A stretch of DNA of 64,000 nt, taken from assembly GCF_005577435.1 (NCBI RefSeq), contig NZ_CP040396.1, forward strand, positions 1,608,501 to 1,672,500, read 5' to 3'. Below, piece after piece: positions 45,942 to 54,017 of this stretch. Source of the stretch: Paenibacillus algicola. Lineage in GTDB: Bacteria > Bacillota > Bacilli > Paenibacillales > Paenibacillaceae. The first letter of the stretch is position 1, and each line of letters begins with the position of its first letter. Position numbers and translations under genes: made by a program. Under the pieces are notes generated by a model that saw nothing but the letters and a program-made list of their open reading frames with translations, did no database searches and was not told the DNA's origin.

Positions 45942-46022
45942 TATGGTTTAACACCATCTAACATGCCGCAGGGTGTATACGCCTTTCGTGGAAAGGAGAA
46001 AATGTTGATGAGGTGATGACAA

Positions 46023-46247
46023 ATGGCCAATGGAGCCAAGCCATATGTGAAATGCAGTGTGAGTAACTGCAATTATTGGGGAGAACAAAATGTCTGTCAG
46101 GCCGACATGATCATGATTGAAATTGACAAGCATTCCGATGTACATCTAAATGATGAATTTGCCGGTGAGGCGTTTGTGGACAACCACCGGGTTGTTGCTG
46201 ACACCTCGTCGTCCACCTGCTGCTTAACCTTCAGGCCAAAAGAGTAA
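46023..46247 (+). CDS. DUF1540 domain protein
   Basis: A 74-residue Cys-containing protein. The pattern VKCSVSNCNYWGEQNVCQAD followed by TSSSTCCLTFRPK matches DUF1540, a small family common in Firmicutes, with cysteines that may bind metal. Function is unknown. ATG 46023 follows a GAGGTGATGAC site. The upstream ATATGAAAA region contains the pattern GGAAAGGAG near 45990. Confidence 0.85.
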   Translation: MANGAKPYVKCSVSNCNYWGEQNVCQADMIMIEIDKHSDVHLNDEFAGEAFVDNHRVVADTSSSTCCLTFRPKE

Positions 46248-46322
46248 GCAAAGAGCCCCTCTCGTTCAGGTACAGAGATAACAGACCATGGAAGCAAGCA
46301 TGACTTCAGGGAGGTCTCATTC

Positions 46323-46721
46323 ATGAAAAAGCACGACAGCCGCAGTCGGCGCAAAGAAACTCAGTTTAAGGTCGTGGAATCGCAGCGCAGCCGCACCGAT
46401 TATCCGCGGCGTGAGCATCAGGAAGAATACGGCACAGAAATTATGCCGCCGTACAGCATGAATACTACCCAAGAGGATCGCAGTGAGCAAAGTGGCTACA
46501 CAGCAGCCAAGGATGTGAACACCGGCAAAGCCGTCGGCTATGTGGGGCTCGTCATCGGGATCTTCGCCCTGTTTATGTGGTCCGTTATTCTGGGTCCCAT
46601 TGCCGCGGTAACCGGCTATTATTCTTTTGCCCAAGGCAGCCGGACACTGGGCGCCTGGGGGATTGGCCTCGGTCTGATCGCGACGGTAAGCTACTTTGTA
46701 TTAATTCCGTTCGCCCGGTAA
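46323..46721 (+). CDS. Small membrane protein, DUF4190-like
   Basis: A 132-residue protein. The first ~60 residues are charged and likely disordered (KKHDSRSRRKETQF). The second half has two hydrophobic segments, AVGYVGLVIGIFALFMWSVI and ITGYYSFAQGSRTLGAWGIG-type sequence running to the end. The two-segment layout with a short G-S-R-T link resembles DUF4190. Function is unknown. It starts 75 bp after the DUF1540 gene, with GGGAGG upstream. Confidence 0.7.
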   Translation: MKKHDSRSRRKETQFKVVESQRSRTDYPRREHQEEYGTEIMPPYSMNTTQEDRSEQSGYTAAKDVNTGKAVGYVGLVIGIFALFMWSVILGPIAAVTGYYSFAQGSRTLGAWGIGLGLIATVSYFVLIPFAR

Positions 46722-46742
46722 CTCATCGCAAAAAAGTCAACC

Positions 46743-46783
46743 ACAGGCCGTCTTTTGCAGTCCATGCAAAACGGCCTGTTGTG
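46743..46783 (+). terminator. Probable terminator hairpin after the DUF4190-like gene
   Basis: ACAGGCCGT and ACGGCCTGT, extended by TTTTGCA/TGCAAAA, form a long stem around GTCCA. No T tract follows on the + strand. Confidence 0.6.
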
Positions 46784-46862
46784 CTGAAATCAACACTTTT
46801 TATATTTTTTGTCATTGACCTCTGGTTCCCGGTGACAAAAGGATGTAAAATGGAACCAGACC

Positions 46863-47657
46863 TTGAAGAAAGATGTGATACAAGCTATGCACGTGATCCC
46901 GCTTCAAAGTGATAAGACGGTCGTGTATTCCTTCAGCGCCCATAATGCAGACAAATCTAGCTTACAGACGCAGAACACCATGCTCCCGAGGCAGAGTGGA
47001 CAGACTGCGGAGTTCGCTGCCGTACTGAGCCAATCCATGGATGCCTCCAGTATGCCCATGCCGGAACAGCCGGTTCAGCTCGCTCCCGGAGTCATCTGGA
47101 AGGATGGACTATTGTGGCAGCAGCTGAATACTGACAGTGAGGTGTCTGCTATTGCGCAAAGTGCTAGCGGAATTCAACAGGCGTCATTACCATATAATTC
47201 CGGCGTGACAGCTGCTAAAGAGCATACAACCGGGACATCCGCATCCTATGATGGGCTGATTCAGGCTGCTGCGCAGCGGTATGGAGTGCCGGCAGATCTG
47301 ATCAAAGCCGTGATTGATACGGAATCATCCTTTAATCCTCAGGCCGTTTCCTCTGCAGGCGCCAAGGGGCTGATGCAGCTAATGGATGCGACTGCCCGCG
47401 GGCTGGGAGTTCAGGATTCCTTTGATCCGGCACAGAATATTGACGGTGGGACCAAATATTTAGCGTATCAGCTGGACCGTTTCAACGGGGAAACCGGCAT
47501 GGCGCTGGCCGCTTATAATGCCGGCCCGGGACGGGTATCCAGGCTTGGAATTACGTCCGATGAGGAGCTGCTGAACCGATTGGAGCTATTGCCTGCCGAA
47601 ACACAGTCCTATATTTATAAAGTCTTGCAGTCTCGTACCAAATATGAGGTTTCGTGA
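46863..47657 (+). CDS. Lytic transglycosylase (SLT domain)
   Basis: A 264-residue protein. The C-terminal ~130 residues are a soluble lytic transglycosylase domain with LIKAVIDTESSFNPQAVS, where Glu154 is the likely catalytic acid, GAKGLMQLMDATARGLG and ALAAYNAGPGRV. Such enzymes cleave peptidoglycan between MurNAc and GlcNAc. The N-terminal 120 residues are low in conserved sequence, and no signal peptide is clear, so export is uncertain. The start is unclear: TTG 46863, GTG 46875 or ATG 46887, none with a strong ribosome binding site. A terminator follows at 47690. Confidence 0.85.
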   Translation: MKKDVIQAMHVIPLQSDKTVVYSFSAHNADKSSLQTQNTMLPRQSGQTAEFAAVLSQSMDASSMPMPEQPVQLAPGVIWKDGLLWQQLNTDSEVSAIAQSASGIQQASLPYNSGVTAAKEHTTGTSASYDGLIQAAAQRYGVPADLIKAVIDTESSFNPQAVSSAGAKGLMQLMDATARGLGVQDSFDPAQNIDGGTKYLAYQLDRFNGETGMALAAYNAGPGRVSRLGITSDEELLNRLELLPAETQSYIYKVLQSRTKYEVS

Positions 47658-47689
47658 GCCATCACACAGATACCACAAATTCATACCAG

Positions 47690-47752
47690 GTCAAACGGGG
47701 AAGGTTGTTGCAGGCTTAAAGGCCGCTCAGCCGTTCGTTTGATCTTTTTTCG
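47690..47752 (+). terminator. Probable terminator before the cysteine desulfurase
   Basis: GGTCAAACG (47690-47698) pairs with CGTTTGATC (47737-47745, one G-U), followed by TTTTTT. The large loop contains GGCTTAAAGGCC. Confidence 0.55.
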
Positions 47753-47778
47753 TTTGTGAGGTTAAAGGAGGATTCACT

Positions 47779-48930
47779 GTGCATTATTTCGACCATGCGG
47801 CAACTACGCCGCCTTATCCGGAGGTTATTCAGACCTTGACGGACATCATGAGCCTTTATTATGGCAATCCATCTGCACTGCACCGGGCTGGAGAGGATGC
47901 AGCCAAGCTTCTGAAAAAAGCAAGAGAGGTGTGCGCCGCGGCCCTGTCAGCCTTGCCGTCCGAGATCGTCTTCACTTCCGGAGCCACAGAGGGCAACAAT
48001 ATGGCAATTAAGGGAGCTGCGATGCATTATCAGTCCCGAGGCCGGCATCTGATCACAGCTGTAACGGAGCACCCCTCCGTATATCAAGCGTTTCGGCAAT
48101 TGGAGGAGCTGGGATGGGAAGTAACCTGGATGCCTGTCGCTGGTGACGGAACTGTCGATCCTGCAGCGCTGGCGGAGCACGTCCGTAAGGATACCGTGCT
48201 CGTCAGCATCATGCATGTGAACAATGAAACCGGAGCGGTGCAGCCGCTGGAAGACATCGGACGACGGATCAAGGAGAAGAACAGCCGCGTACTGTTCCAT
48301 GTGGATGGTGTGCAGGGCTTTGGCAAGCTGCCTGTCTCTCTACAGAACTGGCAGGCAGATCTGTACACGCTGTCTGCTCATAAATTCAAGGGTCCCAAAG
48401 GAGCCGGAATTATGTATGTCAAGCAGGGCGTCCAGCTTTATCCGCTTATCGCAGGAGGATCGCAGGAAGGCGGGTATCGCGGGGGCACGGAGAATGTGGC
48501 TGCCGCAGCGGCAGTCGCGAAAGCGATGAGACTCTCGGCAGAGCGGCAAGCGGAGTTCTACGAACGGGCGAGACGGCTCAGAGACATCCTGGTGCACCAT
48601 ATTGCGGACATGCCGGAGCTGATGCTGAACAGCAGTGAGCATGGGGCTCCGCATATTATTCATTTTTCCTATCCGGGGCTCAAGCCAGAGGTGCTGGTCC
48701 ATACCTTGGAGGAGGGAGGCTTCTTAGTTTCCACCAAGTCGGCCTGCTCCTCCAAGAGCAGCGAGCCGAGCCGGACGCTGATAGAAATGGGACGAAATGC
48801 GGATGAAGCGGCAAGCGGCATCCGGATCAGTCTGGGCTGGGAGCATACAGAGGCTGAGGTTCGAGAGCTGGGAGCTGCGCTCAAGAGCGCTGTAGCACAG
48901 CTGGCCCCAATGACGGGCAGAAAGGGGTAA
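47779..48930 (+). CDS. Cysteine desulfurase (NifS/IscS family)
   Basis: A 383-residue PLP enzyme that takes sulfur from cysteine as a persulfide. The PLP lysine is Lys202 in SAHKFKGPKGAG and the active Cys is Cys323 in TKSACSSKSSEPS. The segment HVDGVQGFGKLP holds the PLP-contacting Asp and Gln. The start is GTG 47779 after AAAGGAGG. It abuts thiI with no gap, so it is most likely the NifZ-type sulfur donor for tRNA 4-thiouridine synthesis, rather than the Fe-S cluster SufS. Confidence 0.94.
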   Translation: MHYFDHAATTPPYPEVIQTLTDIMSLYYGNPSALHRAGEDAAKLLKKAREVCAAALSALPSEIVFTSGATEGNNMAIKGAAMHYQSRGRHLITAVTEHPSVYQAFRQLEELGWEVTWMPVAGDGTVDPAALAEHVRKDTVLVSIMHVNNETGAVQPLEDIGRRIKEKNSRVLFHVDGVQGFGKLPVSLQNWQADLYTLSAHKFKGPKGAGIMYVKQGVQLYPLIAGGSQEGGYRGGTENVAAAAAVAKAMRLSAERQAEFYERARRLRDILVHHIADMPELMLNSSEHGAPHIIHFSYPGLKPEVLVHTLEEGGFLVSTKSACSSKSSEPSRTLIEMGRNADEAASGIRISLGWEHTEAEVRELGAALKSAVAQLAPMTGRKG

Positions 48931-50178
48931 ATGACGGTGAAACCAACCTATGATATGCTTCTCCTCCGCTTTGGAGAGTTCACCTTAAAGGGCAAGAACC
49001 GGAACCGGTTTGAGAAAAGCATCCTGCAGCATGTACGGGCCTTGCTGAAGCCATATCCGGACGTGAATATCCTGAAGGAATACGGACGTTTATATGTCCG
49101 GTTGAACGGTCACCCCTTTGAGCCGGTGCTGGCTGATCTGAAAAAAGTGTTCGGCATTGTCTCCATCAGTCCGGTTAAGGTTTGTCCATCTGAGCTGGAG
49201 TCCATCGTGTCCAGCGCGCTCCAATTTATGAGCGAGACTAGCCTTGCGCCTTCAACAACCTTCAAGGTAAACGCCAGGCGGGTATGGAAGGCCTTCCCGC
49301 ATTCCTCCCAGGACATGAATCATCTTGTCGGCTCGCCGCTGCTTCGTGCCTTTCCGCAGCTCAGCGTCAATGTGAAGGAGCCGGAGCTGGAGCTGCGGGT
49401 CGAAATCAGAGAGGATCGCACCTATTTGTTCCATGAGTCCATTCAGGGCGCAGGGGGCTTTCCACTGGGCACAAACGGCAAGGCGATGCTGCTGCTGTCA
49501 GGGGGCATCGACAGTCCGGTGGCCGCCTACTCCGCCATGCGAAGAGGGCTGGAGGTGGAATGCGTCCATTTCTACAGCTATCCATTCACAAGCCAGCAGG
49601 CCAAGGAAAAGGTCATTGAGCTGGCAGGCATTCTATCTCAGTACTCTGGCACGTTGAAGCTGCATCTCGTGCCGTTCACCGAGGTGCAGACCTCGTTCAC
49701 CGGCATTGGACAGGATAACCTCATTATTACGTTTATGCGCCGGGCCATGCTGCGCATTGCCACAAGGCTTGCGGAACGGGAAGGTGCACTTGCCCTGGTT
49801 ACAGGCGAGAGCCTGGGTCAAGTGGCCAGTCAGACACTGCCCAGTATGAACGTTATCGGCCGGGCGACCGAGCTGCCGCTGCTGCGGCCGCTCATTACGG
49901 CCGACAAGCATGAGATTATAGCGCTGTCCAAGGAAATCGGAACCTATGACACGTCCATTCAGCCCTTTGAGGACTGCTGCACGCTGTTTATCCCGAAATC
50001 ACCGACCACCAATCCCAACCTGCGTATCGTACAGAAGGTGGAAGCGACGCTCCCGGGCCTGTCTGACAAGCTGGAGCAGGCCGTAGAGCAGACGGAAACC
50101 CTGGTCATCACTCCGGACCAATGGGCGTCCACGCATACGCAAGGGAAGGAATCCGTGATCCGGGAGGAGTGGTTCTAG
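48931..50178 (+). CDS. thiI: tRNA 4-thiouridine synthase ThiI (no rhodanese domain)
   Basis: A 415-residue enzyme that adenylates and thiolates U8 of tRNA. An N-terminal ferredoxin-like region and THUMP domain (about 60-165) bind the tRNA acceptor. The PP-loop motif SGGIDSPVA starts at residue 190. The protein ends near 415 with no rhodanese domain, as in Bacillus, where a dedicated cysteine desulfurase substitutes; that gene directly precedes it. ATG 48931 follows GAAAGGGG. Confidence 0.95.
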   Translation: MTVKPTYDMLLLRFGEFTLKGKNRNRFEKSILQHVRALLKPYPDVNILKEYGRLYVRLNGHPFEPVLADLKKVFGIVSISPVKVCPSELESIVSSALQFMSETSLAPSTTFKVNARRVWKAFPHSSQDMNHLVGSPLLRAFPQLSVNVKEPELELRVEIREDRTYLFHESIQGAGGFPLGTNGKAMLLLSGGIDSPVAAYSAMRRGLEVECVHFYSYPFTSQQAKEKVIELAGILSQYSGTLKLHLVPFTEVQTSFTGIGQDNLIITFMRRAMLRIATRLAEREGALALVTGESLGQVASQTLPSMNVIGRATELPLLRPLITADKHEIIALSKEIGTYDTSIQPFEDCCTLFIPKSPTTNPNLRIVQKVEATLPGLSDKLEQAVEQTETLVITPDQWASTHTQGKESVIREEWF

Positions 50179-50189
50179 AAGAGACAAGT

Positions 50190-50214
50190 CCCTCATATCA
50201 GTTATGAGGGAGGT
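50190..50214 (+). promoter_or_regulatory. 8-bp hairpin touching the terC ribosome binding site
   Basis: CCCTCATA (50190-50197) pairs perfectly with TATGAGGG (50203-50210) around TCAGT. The last Gs of the stem belong to GGGAGGTG, the terC Shine-Dalgarno. Translation of terC could be modulated by this fold; this is inference. Confidence 0.5.
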
Positions 50215-50219
50215 GCAAC

Positions 50220-50882
50220 ATGGATACAATGCTGCTGCTCGGACAAATCTTAATGATCAATCTGGTGCTTAGTGGAGATAATGCTCTGGTCATTGCGATG
50301 GCCAGCCGGGATCTGCCGGAGCAGGAGCGGCGGCAGGCGATATGGATCGGTACAGCCGGTGCTGTCATTCTGCGATGCCTGCTCACCTTTGTGGCAGTTC
50401 TGCTCCTTAACATTCCGTATTTGCAGGCTGCCGGTGCGCTGCTGCTGCTCTGGATTGCGTTCAAGCTGATCAAGGATCAGCAGCAGGAGCATGGTGACCT
50501 GCGCGAGCCGGCCTCCATGTGGGGAGCCGTCTACACGATACTTGCGGCCGACTTTGTAATGAGCCTGGACAATGTTATTGCCATTGCGGGGCTAGCCAAG
50601 GGCGATCTGGCCCTGATGGTCATTGGCATTGTGCTCAGCATTCCCATTGTCGTGTGGGGCAGTGGCATCATCTCCAGTCTGCTGGCCCGGTTTCCACTGT
50701 TGCTGTACTTGGGTGCCGGAGTCCTCGCTTATACAGCCGGGGAGATGCTGCTGAATGATTCCAAAACCGGCGTGCTGATCCTGTACTGGCTGCCCGCGAT
50801 TCATGCTCTGGTGCCCTTACTGCTTGCCTGTGCTGTCATTGCCGCGGGAGGAATGCACGGCCTGCGGCACAAGAAAGCCTAG
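50220..50882 (+). CDS. TerC family membrane protein
   Basis: A 220-residue protein with about seven hydrophobic segments. The TerC signature NLVLSGDNALVIAMASR is near the N-terminus and DFVMSLDNVIAIAGLAKGD in the second half, both with the conserved Asp-Asn pairs. Members export manganese or other metals, or help metalate secreted proteins; substrate here is not resolved. ATG 50220 follows GGGAGGTG. No yybP-ykoY manganese riboswitch is visible in the 41-bp upstream gap. Confidence 0.9.
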   Translation: MDTMLLLGQILMINLVLSGDNALVIAMASRDLPEQERRQAIWIGTAGAVILRCLLTFVAVLLLNIPYLQAAGALLLLWIAFKLIKDQQQEHGDLREPASMWGAVYTILAADFVMSLDNVIAIAGLAKGDLALMVIGIVLSIPIVVWGSGIISSLLARFPLLLYLGAGVLAYTAGEMLLNDSKTGVLILYWLPAIHALVPLLLACAVIAAGGMHGLRHKKA

Positions 50883-50911
50883 CTCAAGAACCCGGTATAC
50901 CAGGAAGGAAG

Positions 50912-50946
50912 ACCATGACCGCATCGTTGCGGTTATGGTTTTTTTT
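50912..50946 (+). terminator. Intrinsic terminator after the TerC gene
   Basis: ACCATGACCGCA and TGCGGTTATGGT pair with a tight loop, followed by TTTTTTT. Confidence 0.9.
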
Positions 50947-51038
50947 GTCGTTTTCCGATAATATTAAGAGCATGGCATCATTCGCTTTGACTAGAGCTTC
51001 ACAATGAGAAGATACATCAGACAAGAGAGGGTGATGGA

Positions 51039-51548
51039 ATGTCCTCCAAAAAGGATTTGGCACTGGGCTTGTTCATTATCGCAGCAGGCTTGTTTATTCT
51101 CCTCGGAAAGCTGGGCTTCTTTGCATTCCTGGGCCGTAACCTGTGGCCGCTGCTGCTGCTTGTTCCCGGAGTATTGCTGCATCTGTGGTACTTTACAAGA
51201 AGAAGGTCTGCAGAGCTGTTAATCCCTGCCGGCATTTTAACGGTGTATGGCGTGCTGTTTCTGATCTGCAGCCTCGGGGGCTGGCATCTGCTGAACGCCC
51301 TGTGGCCGATTCTGATTCTGGGAGTAGGCGTCGGCATTTACGAATACGATTTTTTTGAATCTCCACGATCCCGAGGAGCCTTTCTCGTATCTTCCGGGCT
51401 GATTGCTTTATCCCTGCTGCTGCTCGTATTTACATGGTGGGGCACGAGTGTCATTTATGTGGTGGCTCTCGGTTTGATTATAGCTGGGGTGTGGATGATC
51501 TACGGTCGCAGCCGCAAAAAGAACAGCCGGTGGAGCCGGGGCTGGTAA
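51039..51548 (+). CDS. Membrane protein, LiaI/LiaF-type segment (DUF5668-like)
   Basis: A 169-residue, strongly hydrophobic protein with about five or six membrane segments. The repeated pattern of a glycine-rich segment followed by LWPLLLLVPGVLL and LWPILILGVGVG is typical of DUF5668/LiaF membrane domains, often involved in envelope stress sensing. There is no C-terminal soluble domain; it ends with a basic tail KKNSRWSRGW. ATG 51039 lies just after GAGGGTGATGG. Function unknown. Confidence 0.75.
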   Translation: MSSKKDLALGLFIIAAGLFILLGKLGFFAFLGRNLWPLLLLVPGVLLHLWYFTRRRSAELLIPAGILTVYGVLFLICSLGGWHLLNALWPILILGVGVGIYEYDFFESPRSRGAFLVSSGLIALSLLLLVFTWWGTSVIYVVALGLIIAGVWMIYGRSRKKNSRWSRGW

Positions 51549-51574
51549 TCACGGTGGAAGTTTTCTGAAAAGAC

Positions 51575-51604
51575 TTGATTTTTGAAGGACTTAAACGATA
51601 GAAT
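51575..51604 (+). promoter_or_regulatory. Probable promoter of typA
   Basis: TTGATT (51575-51580), 18-nt spacer and TAGAAT (51599-51604). It lies about 90 bp upstream of the typA start and just before a leader hairpin. Confidence 0.5.
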
Positions 51605-51620
51605 AAGATGTATTGTTGAG

Positions 51621-51657
51621 GCGCGTCGGGATGGATCTAATGTCCGGCGCTTTCTTT
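51621..51657 (+). promoter_or_regulatory. Leader hairpin with T-rich tail in front of typA
   Basis: GCGCGTCGGGA and TGTCCGGCGC form an imperfect stem followed by TTTCTTT. It begins about 10 nt after the predicted transcription start, so it may be an attenuator in the typA leader, or the end of a transcript from upstream. Confidence 0.45.
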
Positions 51658-51694
51658 GTGGCCCATACGAAAAGAGAGGATTTGAGATAAATTT

Positions 51695-53536
51695 ATGCAA
51701 TCGAGAGACCAAATTCGCAATATTGCCATCATCGCCCACGTTGACCATGGCAAAACTACCCTGGTAGATCAGCTGCTGCAGCAGTCCGGTATTTTTCAGC
51801 AGCACGAAACTCTGCAGGAACGAGCTATGGATTCCAATGACCTGGAGCGGGAACGCGGTATTACCATCCTGGCCAAGAATACGGCTATTACGTATAAAGA
51901 CTTTCTCATTAATATCGTAGACACTCCAGGCCACGCGGATTTCGGCGGCGAAGTAGAGCGTATTATGAAAATGGTTGACGGCGTCCTGCTCGTGGTAGAC
52001 GCTTACGAAGGCTGCATGCCGCAGACGAAATTCGTTCTCGGCAAGGCGCTGGCGCACAATCTGACACCGATCGTCGTGGTGAACAAGATTGACCGTCCGG
52101 CTGCCCGTCCGGCTGAGGTTATTGACGAGGTTCTGGATCTGTTCATCGAGCTTGGCGCGAATGACGATCAGCTGGAGTTCCCGGTCGTTTACGCTTCGGC
52201 GCTGAACGGAACCTCCAGCCTGGATGCAGCGCAGCAGGATGATAACATGCTTGCACTGTACGAAACGATTGTAGACCATATTCCGTCCCCGACGGAAAGC
52301 GTAGAAGAGCCGCTGCAGTTCCTGGTAACCCTGATGGACTATAACGAATACCTGGGACGGATTGCCGTAGGTCGCGTGAACCGCGGTGTAATCAAGCAGG
52401 GACAATCCGTAACGGTCATTATGCGTGACGGCTCCAGCAAGACGGCAAGAATCGAGAAGCTGTTCGGCTTCCAGGGCCTGAAGCGGGTGGAGGTTGCAGA
52501 AGCCGGCGCAGGCGATATTGTTGCCATCGCCGGCATTAAGGATATTAATATCGGAGAGACGATTGCAGATCCACAGCACCCGGAAGCGCTGCCGGTCTTG
52601 AAGATTGACGAGCCGACTTTGCAAATGACGTTCCTCGTGAACAACAGCCCGTTTGCAGGCCGTGAAGGCAAGTGGGTAACCTCCCGTAAGCTGCGTGACC
52701 GTCTCTTTAAAGAGCTGGAAACCGATGTCAGCTTGAGGGTCGAGGAGACCGACAGCCCGGACGCGTATGTCGTATCCGGACGCGGTGAGCTTCATCTGGG
52801 CATTCTGATTGAGAACATGCGCCGTGAAGGCTACGAGCTGCAGGTATCCAAGCCAGAGGTCATTGTGAAAGAGATCGACGGCGCGAAGATGGAGCCGATT
52901 GAACGCCTGATTATTGATGTACCTGAGGACAGCATGGGTGCTGTCATGGAAAGCCTGGGAACTCGCAAAGCCGAAATGGTGAACATGATCAACAGCGGCA
53001 GCGGCCAGGTTCGCCTGGAATTCCTGATCCCGGCCCGTGGCCTGATCGGCTACCGGACGCATTTCCTGACTCTGACCCGTGGCTATGGCGTGATGAACCA
53101 TGCTTTCGACAGCTATGGACCGCTGCATGGCGGCCAAGTGGGCGGACGTCATCAGGGCGTGCTGATCTCTACAGAGAATGGCAACACGACATTCTACGGC
53201 ATGATTGGTGTTGAAGACCGCGGAACTCTGTTCCTGGAGCCGGGCACCGAGGTGTATGAGGGCATGATCGTTGGTGAGCATACTCGTGACAACGACATTG
53301 TCGTCAACATCTGTAAAGAGAAGCAGCTGACGAATGTACGCTCGGCGACGAAGGATGACACGGTGAAGATGAAGACGCCGCGGATCTTCTCGCTGGAGCA
53401 GGCGCTGGAATACCTGAATGATGACGAGTATTGCGAAATTACGCCAAAGTCTGTCCGTCTCCGCAAGAAAATTCTGAACAAGAGTGAGCGGGAACGTGCT
53501 GAGAAGCACCGCAAAATGGCTCAAGCCAACCTGTAG
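51695..53536 (+). CDS. typA: Translational GTPase TypA/BipA
   Basis: A 613-residue ribosome-binding GTPase. The G domain has [25 protein letters not shown] and NKIDRP. Domains II, III and V of the EF-G type follow, with FNV-type [20 protein letters not shown], and the unique C-terminal domain ends in basic helices [16 protein letters not shown]. It aids ribosome assembly and growth under stress, including cold. ATG 51695 is standard. ylaH follows, as in B. subtilis ylaG-ylaH. Confidence 0.97.
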   Translation: MQSRDQIRNIAIIAHVDHGKTTLVDQLLQQSGIFQQHETLQERAMDSNDLERERGITILAKNTAITYKDFLINIVDTPGHADFGGEVERIMKMVDGVLLVVDAYEGCMPQTKFVLGKALAHNLTPIVVVNKIDRPAARPAEVIDEVLDLFIELGANDDQLEFPVVYASALNGTSSLDAAQQDDNMLALYETIVDHIPSPTESVEEPLQFLVTLMDYNEYLGRIAVGRVNRGVIKQGQSVTVIMRDGSSKTARIEKLFGFQGLKRVEVAEAGAGDIVAIAGIKDINIGETIADPQHPEALPVLKIDEPTLQMTFLVNNSPFAGREGKWVTSRKLRDRLFKELETDVSLRVEETDSPDAYVVSGRGELHLGILIENMRREGYELQVSKPEVIVKEIDGAKMEPIERLIIDVPEDSMGAVMESLGTRKAEMVNMINSGSGQVRLEFLIPARGLIGYRTHFLTLTRGYGVMNHAFDSYGPLHGGQVGGRHQGVLISTENGNTTFYGMIGVEDRGTLFLEPGTEVYEGMIVGEHTRDNDIVVNICKEKQLTNVRSATKDDTVKMKTPRIFSLEQALEYLNDDEYCEITPKSVRLRKKILNKSERERAEKHRKMAQANL

Positions 53537-53593
53537 CACCACGTGCCTGCTCTCTGCGGCTTGGCCGCTTCAGGTCTCTGGATAAAGGAGTGA

Positions 53594-53899
53594 ATGATCA
53601 CCGTGCAGGTCTGGTTTGCAGAGCATCCGCTGATTTCCTATATCATTATTTTTGCGCTTGTCGCTTATGTGTATAATAAAGTGTTTCGCGTCAAGCAGAA
53701 GATGCCTCTTCTGAAAGAGGTGCTGCTGTATCTGCTGATGGCATTAGGCTGCGGCATGCTGTTGATTTTTCAAATTGACAAGCTGCCGATTATTCAGTGC
53801 CTGCTCGTTGCCGTCGGCTTGATGCTCATGGTACGCATCCGTTATTTCGTAGAGGATCGTCAGAGAAAGAAGAACGAAGGTCAGCCCAAAACTCCATAG
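53594..53899 (+). CDS. ylaH: YlaH-like membrane protein
   Basis: A 101-residue protein with three hydrophobic segments (SYIIIFALVAYVYNKVF; VLLYLLMALGCGMLLIF; IIQCLLVAVGLMLMVRI) and a charged tail RKKNEGQPK. It matches YlaH, which follows typA in Bacillales. Function is unknown. ATG 53594 follows AAAGGAGTG. A palindromic terminator follows. Confidence 0.85.
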   Translation: MITVQVWFAEHPLISYIIIFALVAYVYNKVFRVKQKMPLLKEVLLYLLMALGCGMLLIFQIDKLPIIQCLLVAVGLMLMVRIRYFVEDRQRKKNEGQPKTP

Positions 53900-53911
53900 T
53901 TCCACGACCGT

Positions 53912-53938
53912 TTGCCGGCATATGCCGGCAACTTTTTT
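53912..53938 (+). terminator. Intrinsic terminator after ylaH
   Basis: TTGCCGGCATATGCCGGCAA is a perfect 20-base palindrome followed by CTTTTTT. Confidence 0.9.
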
Positions 53939-53943
53939 ACCTG

Positions 53944-53985
53944 TGAGGCGTTTATAACTAAGAAGGTGAATGGTTATACGCCTCA
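53944..53985 (+). promoter_or_regulatory. Inverted repeat in the LCP gene leader
   Basis: TGAGGCG-TT-TATAAC (53944-53958) pairs with GTTATACGCCTCA (53973-53985): 13 bp with a two-T bulge. The 14-nt loop contains AAGGTGAATG, a Shine-Dalgarno-like site touching an ATG at 53970. It precedes the LCP start at 54018 and may be regulatory. Confidence 0.5.
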
Positions 53986-54017
53986 ATGATCTTAATGGAA
54001 AGAAAAGGTGTTTAGTT

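Noticed and set aside
46575..46912. ORF overlapping the DUF4190-like gene and the transglycosylase start
   Set aside because: Out of frame with both recognised genes, with Cys/Arg-rich composition typical of a shadow.
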